Of a stretch of DNA of 64,000 nucleotides, positions 53,585-63,840 are shown piece after piece. The stretch's first letter is position 1; each line of letters opens with the position of its first letter. The notes under the pieces are model-generated. The model was not told the DNA's origin, ran no database searches, and was given only the letters and a program-made list of their open reading frames with translations. The DNA lies in contig NC_087065.1 in assembly GCF_963678635.1 (NCBI RefSeq), forward strand, positions 41,417,430 to 41,481,429. Direction: 5' to 3'. Source of the DNA: Symsagittifera roscoffensis (lineage: Eukaryota > Xenacoelomorpha > Acoela > Convolutidae). Both the position numbers and the translations under genes were made by a program.

Positions 53585-55159
53585 CAGTTTTTGTTGCAAA
53601 ACTCTGTCTACTTCAAGATATTAATTTGGAAATTAATTTTCAGTTCGTTTAAACATAATTAGAACATTTTGACTATTTTGCTGCATTCTTGAATAGTTTC
53701 GAGCCTGATTTAACCGCTGATTTGCTGATTTGGTTACAAAAATGCAAAATAAAAGTTGTGTTAAGCCAGATTTACAACAGGGTTAAGCCAGACTTAATTT
53801 TATAGCTTCTTGGTTTAGCGAAAGTAATTTTAGGTAATACATTTCAGGTTTTTTTGAAATGATGAAACCATGATTTTAATGACACTAGAAATGATCTTAG
53901 GAGAAAACCAACCTGCAAACGTTTTGTATACTTCGTTTCAAAAGATTAGTCATACTAGATTGAGAACTAGCGTGCCGGAATTCTGGTTGTCAAAAATTTG
54001 CAAAGGACTTCGTTTGCAATATTTCACAACCATTTTTTGTTTACCAACCCAAACACAGAAAGGCTCAAAAACAGTACTTGTCCCAAAAAATCAAAATAGC
54101 AGCCCTAAAAAAGGTAGACAAGATTTTTTGAAAAAACACTAGCCCCCGTCAAAAATTCCTACGCACGCCCCTGTTTGAGACTGTTCGAATTCGAAGAAAT
54201 TGATTGAGACCAGGGGCGGATTTAGGTGGGGGAGGGGGAGGGGGGGGGGGGAGGGTTTGTTGGACGCTTTTTCTTCAGGGATTCGAATCCCTGCCACCCC
54301 TTTGTACTATTTTGACAAATCCATTCTCGGTGACGGACCTTAAATGTTTCCTAAATTTGAAATTAGGCTTTACTATTTTCATTTGCAGAAACAAGTTTGA
54401 ATTCTAATGATTTTTATCTTTTTTCTAGTAAACCGAAAATTGCTTCGGAAAATTTTGGATAATCGAAGTTTTTGGCTACTTTTCAGGCCTCAGTAAATAA
54501 CATTTTAAAACAAACTAAAATGAAAAAAGCTATAGCTAAAAAAAACGAAATTGATATAGAAATTGTCTTGATTTTTTCCAAAATGTTTAATGTTTGCTAT
54601 TTAAGAACTGTCCCATAAACTTCCATGTCCCAGCTGTCAAAAGTGTGGCTGATTTATAATATTTGTACCACAGGTAGTTTTTATGATCTAAAAAGCGTTT
54701 TTGAGCAGTTTTTGGACGGTTCAGACAAAAATACATTTTTGTTTGTTGGTTCGTGGTAGCACTCCATTTCACTCAAAATTGGAACCAAGTAAAATTGCTT
54801 TCACAATTTAACGTTAGTGGCTCAAAATTGGATGTCAGAAGATGGAAACATTTTGAAAAAACTAGAAATGAGGGTGTTTTTGGAGGCCTTCAATATAATA
54901 GTTGTCGATAGATGTCTGAAGGTATAGGTGCTCGTACGCTTTTGTGACGTGTCATCCTTCAGTTGTTTTTTTTTTCAATCCCAAGTTCTATTATTTTAAA
55001 TTTAACAAAACTGTGATCTAATAAAAAAATCCGTCTCAGCGTGGATCAAATTTTTTGCAATTTGTTACAACGTTGTGCAAAATGTCGGAAGTGAGGAAAT
55101 TAGATGGAAATGAAAAGTATCTTCTTTTAAAAACCATTAAATATTTCTCCTTTATTAGT
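53585..55159. other. AT-rich DNA with CAGGGGCGG repeat, no gene supported
   Basis: A 90-codon + frame at 53870-54142 (MILMTLEMILGENQPANV...) is the best open stretch but has no recognisable domain. A transposon-like end, GCACGCCCCTGTTTGAG, is at 54156-54174. Confidence 0.4.
54212..54352 (+). repeat. CAGGGGCGG-ended repeat with 18-bp palindrome
   Basis: Starts CAGGGGCGGATTTAGG, then a G/A-rich run including 13 consecutive G, then the perfect palindrome CAGGGATTCGAATCCCTG (54276-54293), then CTTTGTACTATT and GGTGACGGACC. The reverse copy is at 26750-26885. Ends of this type suggest a hAT-like element. Confidence 0.6.
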
Positions 55160-55450
55160 GACATTTGCCGAAAATACCGAGTAAAAACTTTGTTGTTCAG
55201 CAAGAAGTAAATTGCTTTGTTGAATGAAATTGTTAGTTACAAGAATTAAAGTAGATGCTTAGTTTCAATATAATCTTGAGGTCAGAACTTTATCCTGAAT
55301 AATAGTGAGGATGAGACAGATAAATGGACATCTAAGAAGCGATGTAGAAAACATAGAGCGTGATCACGCACAGAGAATTTTTTTTTGGTGAATAGCCCAA
55401 AATTTATGGAAAGATAATATAACTGCACCCAGATGAGCATAAGATTGATA
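55160..55450 (-). repeat. Element B 3' LTR
   Basis: Matches 61644-61945 closely over GACATTTGCCGA, TTGTTGTTCAGCAAGAAGTA, AATTAAAGTAGATGCTTAG, CTTGAGGTCAGAACTTTATC and GATCACGCACAG. It diverges with indels in the last ~80 bp toward 55450. On the - strand it follows the polypurine tract GGGATAGGGGTAA (55451-55464). Confidence 0.85.
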
Positions 55451-55554
55451 TTACCCCTATCCCACACAAATGCTTTACAGAAAAACAAAAGTAACAAGAT
55501 AAATATGAGAAAGAGTTTTAGCGAGTTTAACGGAGTTTGATATTTGTAGACTAG

Positions 55555-56283
55555 TCAATCCTTTTCGGGAGTTTCATTGACTTGAGCGAGATAGGTAGAG
55601 GACATCACCGTAGAGTCAGTTTGAAACCTGTCTCGGATGAGGGGTTTTCGTGGCGAGGACGAAGACCCGGGCGCCCTTTCAGAGGCCAAGACTTGATCCT
55701 CATCAACCAATTTGACGGAGTAGCGTAAGGGATCGCCAAAGAACTTTGTCGGTGTCTTACTGCGGAGTGAAGTCTTGACTGTCTCTGAGTCGTCAACAAC
55801 TGGTTGAGCGGGGAGAAATAGCGACGGATAAGATGAGTGCGGCTCTAAGGACGCGGATTGAGAGGGATGAACAATGCCCTTCGGAGACAAAATTTCCGGC
55901 GAAGAAAGAGTAGTCCCCGGATTTGTTGAACTGAGGCCAGTAAACTTGTCGGAAGAATCGATAGCAGGCGAAGAGGTGGCACAATACGTGTTCCGCTTCT
56001 GAGAAGAAGCTGATGAGCTAGGAAGTTTAGCGGTAGAGACAGTAGGTGGCGAGAGGGTAGCACTGTTCGAATTTTGCTGCTGAGATGTGGGTTTGGGCAG
56101 ACTGGCAAACGTAACCGGCGGTGAGTCGTGCTGAAGTTTTTGTCTTTTCTCCACAGGAGTAGATCCCTGAACCACCTGTAGGCCATCATTTGACCCAGTC
56201 GAGCTCTCAATCGATGAGTCCGCCGTAAGGTCCACCATCGGGGCAGATAAACTAGGGTTTCCTGGTCGTTGTTCCAGCATCAC
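55555..56283 (-). pseudogene. Element B pol C-terminal tail, Ser/Thr/Pro-rich
   Basis: A 242-codon frame, the longest in element B, is low in hydrophobics and rich in Ser, Thr, Pro and Gln (VDLTADSSIESSTGSND; SSASSQKRNTYCATSS). It predicts an intrinsically disordered segment after the integrase. It ends shortly before the 3' LTR, so it may be the end of Pol or a separate small ORF. No signal peptide or membrane anchor, hence not env. Function unknown. Confidence 0.6.
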
Positions 56284-56469
56284 GGGTTGAGAACGCGTAG
56301 CTGACCTCTTAACTGCACCATGAGAGGTAGGATTCGAGGCTTGAAGACGATCACCTAGAGTGTTCTGACCAACTGAAATGTTATACCGTGAATTAGGTTT
56401 GAGGCAAATATGATTTTTTCGATAAACTTTCCCATTGTCAGTAACATAAGTATGACCGGTAATACGGAC

Positions 56470-57150
56470 AATCTTGAGTTAAGCTGACTTAAAGAGAGGT
56501 TTTCCTGATTGGCGATCTATAATTTTCCTGAAGACTTTAACTCGGTTAGAATCAGACAATAGAAGATTTTCTAGTTTACTTGTTTTTGTCGGTCGGCGAG
56601 GTTGCAGAGCTGGTAATCTTCGGGGATTAATTTGTGCCCCGGAGGCGTAACATTCGGTCCTACATTCGCAAAAACGAAGGGTGTTATGATTGAGGCCCGT
56701 CTTCAGAGAATGAGCAAGGTCCGAATGACGGCTTGCCAGTTCTTTGAGGAACCGTTTTCCACCGTCCGGTGGGAGATTTCGCATAAACTGCGACCACTTA
56801 TTGGCCGCCCGAGCGAGTTCGGCCTGCGCCTTCTAGGGTTCACTGTCCGCCACATTTCCATCCAGCGAAAACAACGGTTTGAAGTGGGAGCAACCGTAGG
56901 ACTTGCACTGCCTCGAGGATCAACTTTTGCACGATCCATGCTATAATCCTGGCTGGCAATCTGGTCCGGCGTTGGAAGGTTCCGCTCCAGTCCTTGGGCT
57001 GTAGTATCAGGTTGACAACATTATGAAACGCTTGGGACCACTCAGTATTAGGTTTACGACCGAAATGTAATTCAAAAAGCGATTTCTTAAGCACCGAATG
57101 GTTACTCTTGCGAATATCTTCGATTATTTGTTGGATCGTTTCCTTAAAGT
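56470..57150 (-). pseudogene. Element B integrase C-terminal region
   Basis: In shifting frames: KTIQQIIEDIRKSNHSVLKKSLFELHFGRKPNTEWS (end of the core), then a basic segment, then VKVFRKIIDRQSGKPLFKSA, a stop at 56478, and LKIVRITGHTYVTDNGKVYRKNHICLKPN. The last part is a small beta-barrel-like segment in the position of the GPY/F domain. It would bind DNA or chromatin. Confidence 0.6.
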
Positions 57151-57760
57151 ATGAATCGAACGCTCAAGAAAACCATTGCCTCTACGGTCTCCTACTGGTG
57201 AGAGAATGTGTTTAATACCTCTGCTAGAGCAAATTTTTTTGTACCAAGTTATTTTTAAAACCTGAACCGTGATCCGTTCTGATAGAATGAGGTATACCAT
57301 GAATACGAATGTAAGATGCGAGAAATATAGTAACCTTCGTAGCCCCAGTAGTTTTAGAAATAAGAACTGAAGGAAACTTAGAGAAACGATCGACTGCTAC
57401 CAAAAGGAAGATCTTAGAACACTTGTCATCAAGTATAGGACCAGCAAAATCTAGTTGTAGCTCCTGATTTGGCCAAGATAGACTAGGTAAAGATTGTATT
57501 AAAGGTTTTCGCGTGTTTATACTTCTTACCAAACAAGGTGCATTTACGGCACTTCTTACAACTCTCGACAATTTGGCGGTTCAGGATTGGCCACCAGAGA
57601 TATTCTGAGGCCGCCATCATGGCCTCTTGTCCAGAGTGGGAGCGGTGAAGGCGAGTATGTACAGTTTGTCGGAGAGGCTCGGTTATGGTCCGTTTATTAT
57701 CAGGAACTACACAATTTGTAACCAAAGCTGCTGTGGTCCAGAATTGGGCCATATAAGATC
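57151..57760 (-). pseudogene. Element B integrase zinc domain and DDE core
   Basis: HTRLHRSHSGQEAMMAASEYLWWP and CKKCRKC form the HHCC zinc domain (57752-57483 frame). After a frame change come LQLDFAGPILDDKCSKIF (first Asp), SIRTDHGSGFKNN (second Asp) and, in another frame, GNGFLERSIHT (Glu at 57153-57170). All ligands and all three acidic residues are present; only frameshifts inactivate it. A 156-codon + frame at 57627 is antisense and not a gene. Confidence 0.85.
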
Positions 57761-57800
57761 CAAGCTTGTTAAACGATGTGATGTCCTTGTTGATGATAGC

Positions 57801-58519
57801 TCATTTTATAGGGCCCAGAAAAAGGTCCTCCTCCGTCAGTTCTGCCAAGAGATCTGCATCAAAAAGGCCAGGCAGCCCCACAATTTCTTTCTTCGAGGTC
57901 GAAAGAAGAGGTTTGCCTGCATTAACAGCAAGAACGCAAGCACTCCAATTCTTGTGGCAGAATTGGCCTTTCCGGGTTTTGACAGACGACACCGTCTCAT
58001 AGCCTCCAGCAACTGTGTATGGCCATCCTTTCGTGTCGTGATTCTTGTAGCGACAAAAAGGGTTTTGGCAGCACGTTCTCGGGTCCGGTTGCGCTGACTT
58101 ATCTGATCTAGTCTGAAGATTCGGCTCAGCTGTCGAGATCTCATTGGCGGACGCGGACTTGGTCGACGGAAGTTTGGTGAGTTGAGTGGAAATGTTTCCA
58201 CGAATGTGAGCAGATTAGCTTGTTCGGCTGTCGAGTTTAATAAAGTCTCGAAGTCGAGTTGAGGTAAAGTAGAATTTAAGTATGTATAAGTTTGATTAGT
58301 GCCAGGCGGTAGATTCATAACTTTAGAATTTGGATGTGCAATTGTTGAAAGCTGAAATTGATGACTGTTTCGTAAAGATTCAGGTCGGAGACAATGAACT
58401 TCACTAACGTAGACTGGTCTACGTTTATCAATTTGCATACCGGCTTCTGATTGGTTAATATCTTTTGAGCATAAACCGACGCCCTCTTTCGGTAAAGAAT
58501 TCAAACAGCCTATTTGCAT
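57801..58519 (-). pseudogene. Element B RNase H-integrase linker
   Basis: A 227-codon frame (58519-57836) overlaps another (57992-57801) that leads in register into the integrase zinc domain (GLPGLFDADLLAELTEEDLFLGPIK). The first carries polar segments without a known fold (MNLPPGTNQTYTYLNSTLPQLDFETLL). In Gypsy pol this interval normally holds the end of RNase H and the '...N..AD.LSR' segment. It appears longer than usual here. Confidence 0.5.
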
Positions 58520-58884
58520 AACGTGATTTGATTGGTTGGAATTTTGAGCAAACTTTTTGTCGCCCCCTACCGGAGAGCGTTGAGATGAATTAGTAATATG
58601 ATGCTGCGACGAGATTTTAACACCCTCTTGCGATGGCGAACATTACTTATTCCTCAATTTAGATGAATTATAAGAGTTATAAAAAAGTGAGGGCCTGATG
58701 AAAAGTCTCATTAGATTTAACAATGAAGAGTTCATCGTACTTAGAGGGCTTAGGAGCTGAAAATGTAGGATAACGAGATAAGTAATCGACTATCCCCAAC
58801 GTGACACCGTATTATGAATGACCTCGAAATCGAAAGGTAATAAGCGATCTGGTCATCTGGCAAGACGAGATTGATACGACTTAT

Positions 58885-59150
58885 AATTTAATTTTCATTC
58901 AATGCGGAAATGATAACTTTATGATCAATCAACACTTGAAAATGAGTACCCAACAGTTAGGTACGAAAATTTTCGCAGGCCCAAACAATTGCCAACAATT
59001 CCAATTCGTTGGTACTATATTTTGCCTCCGCATTATTAAGAAAACGCGAAGCAAAAGCAGTTGGGGCCCAAACTCCCGGTTCGATTTCTTGTTCAAGGCT
59101 AGCTACTAAGCCATTATGGCTAGCGTCACATTTTACAATTGAGCGAATCG
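58885..59150 (-). pseudogene. Element B RNase H
   Basis: VKCDASHNGLVASLEQEIEP (CDAS at 59118-59129), then APTAFASRFLNNAEAKYSTNELELLAIVWA (catalytic Glu) and FQVLIDHKVI (Asp near 58910-58930). This is a well-preserved domain that degrades RNA in hybrids; a stop (FRT*LL) breaks it. It has no internal ATG-started frame. Confidence 0.8.
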
Positions 59151-60210
59151 TAATGATAGAGACTAGGGAATTTGGCGATCATAATGTTTATGCTTTTAAA
59201 GGCATTATCCTGCTCCTCTCCCCACAGAAACGACTGTTTGTTACAGGCCTTTAAAGATACCCGAAAATGAACAGTGTGGGTATGTAAATCGGGTATAAAC
59301 CTTTGTACATTATTTAACGTCCCCATAAACGAACGTAATTGTTTCAGAGTTTTCGGAGGTTTGAGTGATTGAATTGCCTCGATCTTTGAAAATTTAGGAG
59401 AGTAGCCGTCCTCATTAATGTCATACCCTAACCAAATTAGTTGTTTAACAGAGAACTCGCACTTACTCAGTTTTAGAGCCCAGCCTTCTACATCAAGTCT
59501 TTGCATCACCTTCTCAACCAGTTCGTTATGTTCATGGACATCTCCTTTTGTAATTATCAAAATATCATCTAGGTAGCAAATGACACCTTCTAACCCCTGT
59601 AAAGTACAGTCCATTGCCTTCTGGAACTTGTTTTTGAATCGGTACGTCTCCGTCGCATCTCCACGCAAAATATTCAAATTGCAATGACTACTGACTACTG
59701 GTGAGCGATGACAATGGCAACTGACTGAACGCATACTTCAGATCCAAGGACGTGAACCAAACTTTTCCAGGTACATTTCTAGTTATAATCTGCGCCGCGG
59801 AATTGGTGAGGTCATGAATGATCGGCATCTGGGACTTGTTTTTCAGATCTGAGCGTTCATCGGCTTAGCATTAAGGGCAAGTTTGATTGAGCCATCCTTT
59901 TTTGCAGTTAATACAATAGGCGCTATGAAACAATCTGTCGTACATTTGTCCAATTTTTCAAAATGACCTTGCTCCATTAGAAGTTTTGTTTCGTTCGCCA
60001 CTCTATCCTGAATATGGTTTGGAATTTTTCGTCTTTTAATTTGACGGGGCATCAGAGGGAATTCAAAGTTAGTATAAACTTTATGATGCTTAGATTGGCC
60101 TAGACGACTGAAAACATGTGAGTATTTTTTCGCGAAGAAAGAACTCCAATAATCTGATATCGGATCCGGGGAAATATTCTCCAGCAAGTGAACCGATTCA
60201 GCCTTCAACT
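59151..60210 (-). pseudogene. Element B reverse transcriptase
   Basis: Frame 60208-59843 contains RQIKRRKIPNHIQDRVANE and IAPIVLTAKKDGSIKLALNAK (fingers). After a stop, LDLKYAFSQLPLS (first catalytic Asp) is at 59711-59756 in a second frame. Frame 59734-59126 has LEGVICYLDDILIITKGD (YLDD at 59564-59575), LSKCEF, WLGYDINEDGYSP and PPKTLKQLRSFMGTLN. All three catalytic Asp remain. Loss is by stop and frameshift, with apparent deletion between NAKPMNAQI and LDLKYA. Confidence 0.85.
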
Positions 60211-60600
60211 TGTTGTAACTACACCTTGTTGCTCCTGCAGATCCAGGCCTAGAATATTACGAGTACTGTTTTCCGAAATGAGGAACTGAGTGTTATCCAC
60301 CTTCCAGCCGCTGAAAGAAATCGGGATTTGAATTGAACCGAGAAGACGAATAGGATGCTTATTGTAGTCAACATACAAAGTATCGATAGGGTATCGTGTG
60401 ATGTCCCGAAATTCAATGGAAGGATTTCGTTGTAAAAGTAAGTCACAAGTACGTTTATTCAGGAACGAAACTGGGCTTCGTGTGTCAACAGTTGAATAAA
60501 AAAAACTATAACCTGAACGCAATTGAATGCTGAGGCTCCAGGATTTTCCTCCGCTCGAGATGAGGGTTTCAATACTGTTGATCCTGACTGCGGTTTTCAA
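60205..60600 (-). pseudogene. Element B aspartic protease
   Basis: The 131-codon frame has YSTVDTRSPVSFLNKRTCDLLL in place of the usual DTGS; the catalytic-loop Gly is Arg (DTR at 60478-60486). NILGLDLQEQQGV is the normal LG.D.L end. Overlaps the RT frame by a few bases. With Arg in the flap-facing loop it should be inactive. Confidence 0.8.
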
Positions 60601-60711
60601 TTGTAAGACCCTATATTCTGGTTCACTGTCGTGCTCACCATCTCTTAAATTACAATCTATAGAGGCACCTGAAGCTTCCTCATTCTCATGAGCCAGATTT
60701 ACTCTTCGTTT

Positions 60712-61521
60712 TCACGAATTACAGCACTTTGCGAAATGACCACGTTTCCTACAGAGGTTACACGTAACTTTTCGAGCTGGACAAGATTTTCGGTGATCTG
60801 GACTAAAAGGATTACCACAGAAGTAACATGACTTATTCCCTTGGTTACTTTGCCAGTTTTGTCGATTTTTTTGATTTTGAGGATAGTTCCGTTTTCCTCT
60901 AGACGACTGAATCGAGAAAGTGGGTTCCTGTTTAACCTTAATAGCGTTGGAATGCTGATTGTGAGGAAGTAGTTTTTGGAATTGAGCAGATGTGCTTGCA
61001 CCTTTTTCACACTCGAAGGCGATTTTGAAGGTGTCATCTAGATCAGCCTTAGCCTTAATAAATTGTTGTTGAACATCTACATCACGAATTCGTCCAATAA
61101 AGAGGTCTTTTAGTGTCTCCCTTTCTTGTGCATTGGGCCAATTACACAGGGCCACTTGAGCACTAAGACGAGCGTAAAATGACAAGAAAGTATCGTTATC
61201 AAGCATAAATACTGTATTATAAAGCTTGATACGTTCAACCGTCTTTTTCCCCAATGCAAAGAACAACCGAGACTTCAGGCGAGCCTCAGCTTCAAGGTAG
61301 AACCAATTCTGACTTTTTCTGGGACCTTTTCTCCCCTTCTCAACATTTAGCTCATTTATTCTTCGAATCGCCGCTTGATCTCTCTGTATTCGAGCATCAG
61401 CCGCTCCAGCGTCCTCGCCAGTGACAACTGTCTCTGGTTTCGGAGGGGGTTCATCGATGACATCTTCGGGTTCGACTAGAAAATCGTGAGTGTTGATGTT
61501 ATCTTTTATACCCGCTGCCAA
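60712..61521 (-). pseudogene. Element B gag
   Basis: A 269-codon frame covers the capsid-like part (RLFFALGKKTVERIKLYNTVFM; CNWPNAQERETLKDLFIGRI; DLDDTFKIAFECEKG) and nucleocapsid with two knuckles, CYFCGNPFSPDHRKSC and CNLCRKRGHFAKCC. The N-terminus looks short for this family, and the frame begins only ~100 bases after the primer site, so a deletion or an upstream start is possible. The frame is open throughout. An alternative reading of the same DNA at 61037-60699 is a shadow. Confidence 0.75.
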
Positions 61522-61622
61522 GAAGAATTGGCCTATCCATGATTCCCAGAGGAATGGCGGGTTAACAGAAGCTTTCGCCCAGAAGGGGGAATGCCTAACA
61601 GGTCAGTCCTGTCTTCGTTCAC

Positions 61623-61642
61623 AGGAACTGCTGGCTGCGCCA
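61623..61642 (-). other. Element B primer-binding site
   Basis: On the - strand TGGCGCAGCCAGCAGTTCC directly follows the 5' LTR; on the + strand it ends in GGCTGCGCCA, i.e. a tRNA 3' end with CCA. A TGG start immediately inside the LTR is the standard LTR-element arrangement. The tRNA species is not assigned. Confidence 0.8.
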
Positions 61643-61643
61643 A

Positions 61644-61945
61644 GACATTTGCCGACAATATCGAGTGACAACTTTGTTGTTCAGCAAGAAGTAAATTGCT
61701 TTGTTGAATGAAATAGTTAGTTACAAGAATTAAAGTAGATGCTTAGTTTCAATTTAATCTTGAGGTCAGAACTTTATCCTGAATAATAGTGAGGATGAGA
61801 CAGATAAATGGACATCTAACAAGCAATTTAGAAAACATAGAGAATGATCACGCACAGCGTGATATTTAGTATAGGCCAGAATTATGGCCTTGGTTAATGA
61901 GATTAACATAAATCTGCAGCAAGACTGCAAAAGGACAAGTTGATA
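61644..61945 (-). repeat. Element B 5' LTR
   Basis: Counterpart of 55160-55450. Its outer end on the - strand starts TATCAACTTG, the 3' LTR starts TATCAATCTT. The two LTRs are near identical in the middle and differ by indels at the outer third, which suggests an old insertion. Confidence 0.8.
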
Positions 61946-62256
61946 ACGAGGTACCGAAGGTCGCCTCACGACGATCAGCTTGTCTGGTCACATCTTAAAG
62001 ATCGAATGGAACCCTCCTTCCTTGTGTGTCTCTTTTACATCAGTTGATGTTATCGAGAACAGTTCGCTACTATTGTTCAGTTTTAACGTGCACACATAAT
62101 ATTTTTTGAGGGATAGGAATTAGAACTTTATTAAATGTTCGTTCGAACCCAGTCCGCTGTGGTACTTATCAAAGAGTTTCCACCAGTACGAAGGACTAAT
62201 TCTAGTTCAGCATATAAAAGAACCGTCAAAAAGATAGCAATAATGAATCGAAGATG
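61946..62256. other. Unique AT-rich spacer, no gene seen
   Basis: Short region between element B and the next R copies. No frame, repeat or RNA feature recognised. Confidence 0.4.
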
Positions 62257-62463
62257 AAACAAGACTGCTGGTATATCAGGGCGAAGCAGTAAGTTTTTCA
62301 ACTGCACTTTATTGCAAATTTAGATGTTTTTTTTTTGTTAAAAACTTGACGAAACAGTCGTTATTTATTTCTTCTTCAATTTCTTCCCTCACACGCTAAA
62401 ATGAACTACAAAAGTATGTATTTAGCGCATGTCCTAATAACAAGTGCAAATAGCTTGCCTTTT
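62257..62463 (-). repeat. Decayed family R fragment
   Basis: Reverse-orientation 3' portion: ACAAGACTGCTGG, TCAGGGCGAAG, a CTGCACTTTATTG block, and CCCTCACACGCTAAAATG. The hairpin is half lost. Directly abuts the next copy. Confidence 0.6.
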
Positions 62464-62990
62464 TTGTTCCGACTTTCGATACGAAAGTAACGGAATATTT
62501 GTGCTCGGGGTGGGTTTTTTTTCTTCAGACAAATTTCGACTTTTTAACTAGCCATTTTGACGGAATTTTTTTTTAATCATTCGAAAGAAATTGTTGTCCT
62601 GAGCTCAAATTTGAAATAATATTTAACCTGTGATCATTTTTCGTACAGTTAGGGGGGTTTAAAGATTGCCATTTTGGCCAATTTGGGACAATTAACGCGC
62701 GATATATTTCACGCTATTAGCGCGTAAGCGGAGAGTTAATCAGTCTTAGAAATCGTTCCAAATTGGTTTAACGAAGCTTATTTGCCATGATTTATTTGTT
62801 ACAAGTAGCGAAATCTATTCTTTTGTACTTTATATGGCGTGTGGGGTGATGATTTTTGTAAAAAATTTAAAGTTTTTGAAAAAAAAAATTCATTTTGTTT
62901 TGTTATGTTTAATTTTATATATTATTATTGTTAAACCTTAAGAGGCAGTCGGAACATTCAGGGCTTCGCCCTGATACAAGCAGTCTTGTT
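62464..62990 (+). repeat. Family R repeat, full length
   Basis: A clean copy: TTGTTCCGACTTTCGATACG start with intact 5' hairpin, core GCGCGATATATTTCACGC, GCGTGTGGGGTGATG, end hairpin TCAGGGCTTCGCCCTGA and CAGTCTTGTT. Useful as a reference for the family. Confidence 0.85.
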
Positions 62991-63098
62991 TATTTCGCAA
63001 CGCATTAGTCCGGTGCTCACGCGTGTTGTAGGAGCGAAAAATTGTGAGTGTTAATAAACCCAAATTGGCCAAATTAGCAATTTTCAAATCCAAATTAA

Positions 63099-63632
63099 CA
63101 ACAAGACTGCTCGTATCAGGGCGAAGCCCTGAATGTTCAGACTGCTTTTTAAGGTTTATGGAGCAGTCATAACATTAAAAAACTCAATGAAATGAAACAA
63201 AATGAAAAAAAAAATCTAAATTTTGAATTTTTTTAAAATAAAAATCATCCCCCCACACGCCATATAAAGTACAAAAGGATAGATTTCGCTCCTTGTAACC
63301 AACCATTTATGGCAAATAGGCTTCTTTTAACCAATTTGGAACGATTTCCAAGATGGATTAACTCTCCGTTTACGCGTTAATAACCCGAAATATATCGCGC
63401 GTTAATTGTCCCAAATTGGCCAAAATGGCAATCTTTAAACCACCGTAATTTTACGAAAAATAATCACAGGTGAAATATCTTTTCAAATTTGAGCTCAGGA
63501 CAATAATACTTTTCGAATGATAAAAAAAATTCCCTCAAAAATGGCTAGTTAAATGTCGAAATTTGTCTGAAGAAAAAAAAACCCACCCCGATCACAAATA
63601 TTCCGTTACTTTCGTATCGAAAGTCGGAACAA
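63099..63632 (-). repeat. Family R repeat, full length, reverse
   Basis: A complete reverse copy ~108 bp from the preceding + copy, so the two are arranged tail to tail. Both hairpins are intact (TCAGGGCGAAGCCCTGA and CTTTCGTATCGAAAG on the + strand). The 108-bp spacer itself includes CCAAATTGGCCAAATTAGCAA, an R core fragment. Confidence 0.85.
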
Positions 63633-63731
63633 AAACTACATAAAAACATTTCCTTTTTAGCTGCGCATACCGATATTTTTCAGATGGTAAATAAAAATTT
63701 CCATCAAAGTTTAAAAAAAGTCTGAACCAAA

Positions 63732-63840
63732 AAACAAGACTGCCAGTATCACACAAAGCTATTAATGTTCTGATTGTCACTTATTGTTTATTTCAAAATT
63801 TTTACTTTGAACAAAATTGAGTGAAGTTTGCCACGCTATG
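63732..63840 (-). repeat. Decayed family R fragment
   Basis: Starts ACAAGACTGCCAGTATCA, with TTAATGTTCTGATTGTCAC where GAATGTTCCGACTGCC is expected; the hairpin is destroyed. Ends near CCACGCTATGAGC. The rest of the window to 64000 is AT-rich with nothing recognised. Confidence 0.5.

Larger units (their letters stand above)
55160..61945 (-). mobile_element. Element B: Ty3/Gypsy retrotransposon, complete but defective
   Basis: On the - strand: 5' LTR (61945-61644), primer site, gag with two knuckles, protease, RT, RNase H, integrase with HHCC zinc domain, a Ser/Thr/Pro-rich tail, polypurine tract and 3' LTR (55450-55160). RT before integrase defines Ty3/Gypsy; the RT wording (TAKKDGSIKLAL) is that of the widespread animal Gypsy group with K02A2.6-like pol. 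Several frameshifts, stops and a lost protease glycine show it is inactive. Target duplications were not identifiable. Confidence 0.88.

Noticed and set aside
54276-54300. GATTCGAATCCCTG resembling a tRNA T-arm, suggesting a tRNA-derived SINE
   Set aside because: It is part of a perfect 18-bp palindrome, with no A/B-box pair or cloverleaf around it.
57627-58097. A 156-codon + strand frame in element B
   Set aside because: It is antisense to the integrase zinc domain and linker, which have clear motifs on the - strand.
62464-62990. Calling family R a Helitron
   Set aside because: The 3' hairpin is right, but the CTRR terminus, 5' TC and A/T insertion site are not seen. Left as unclassified with Helentron-like features.
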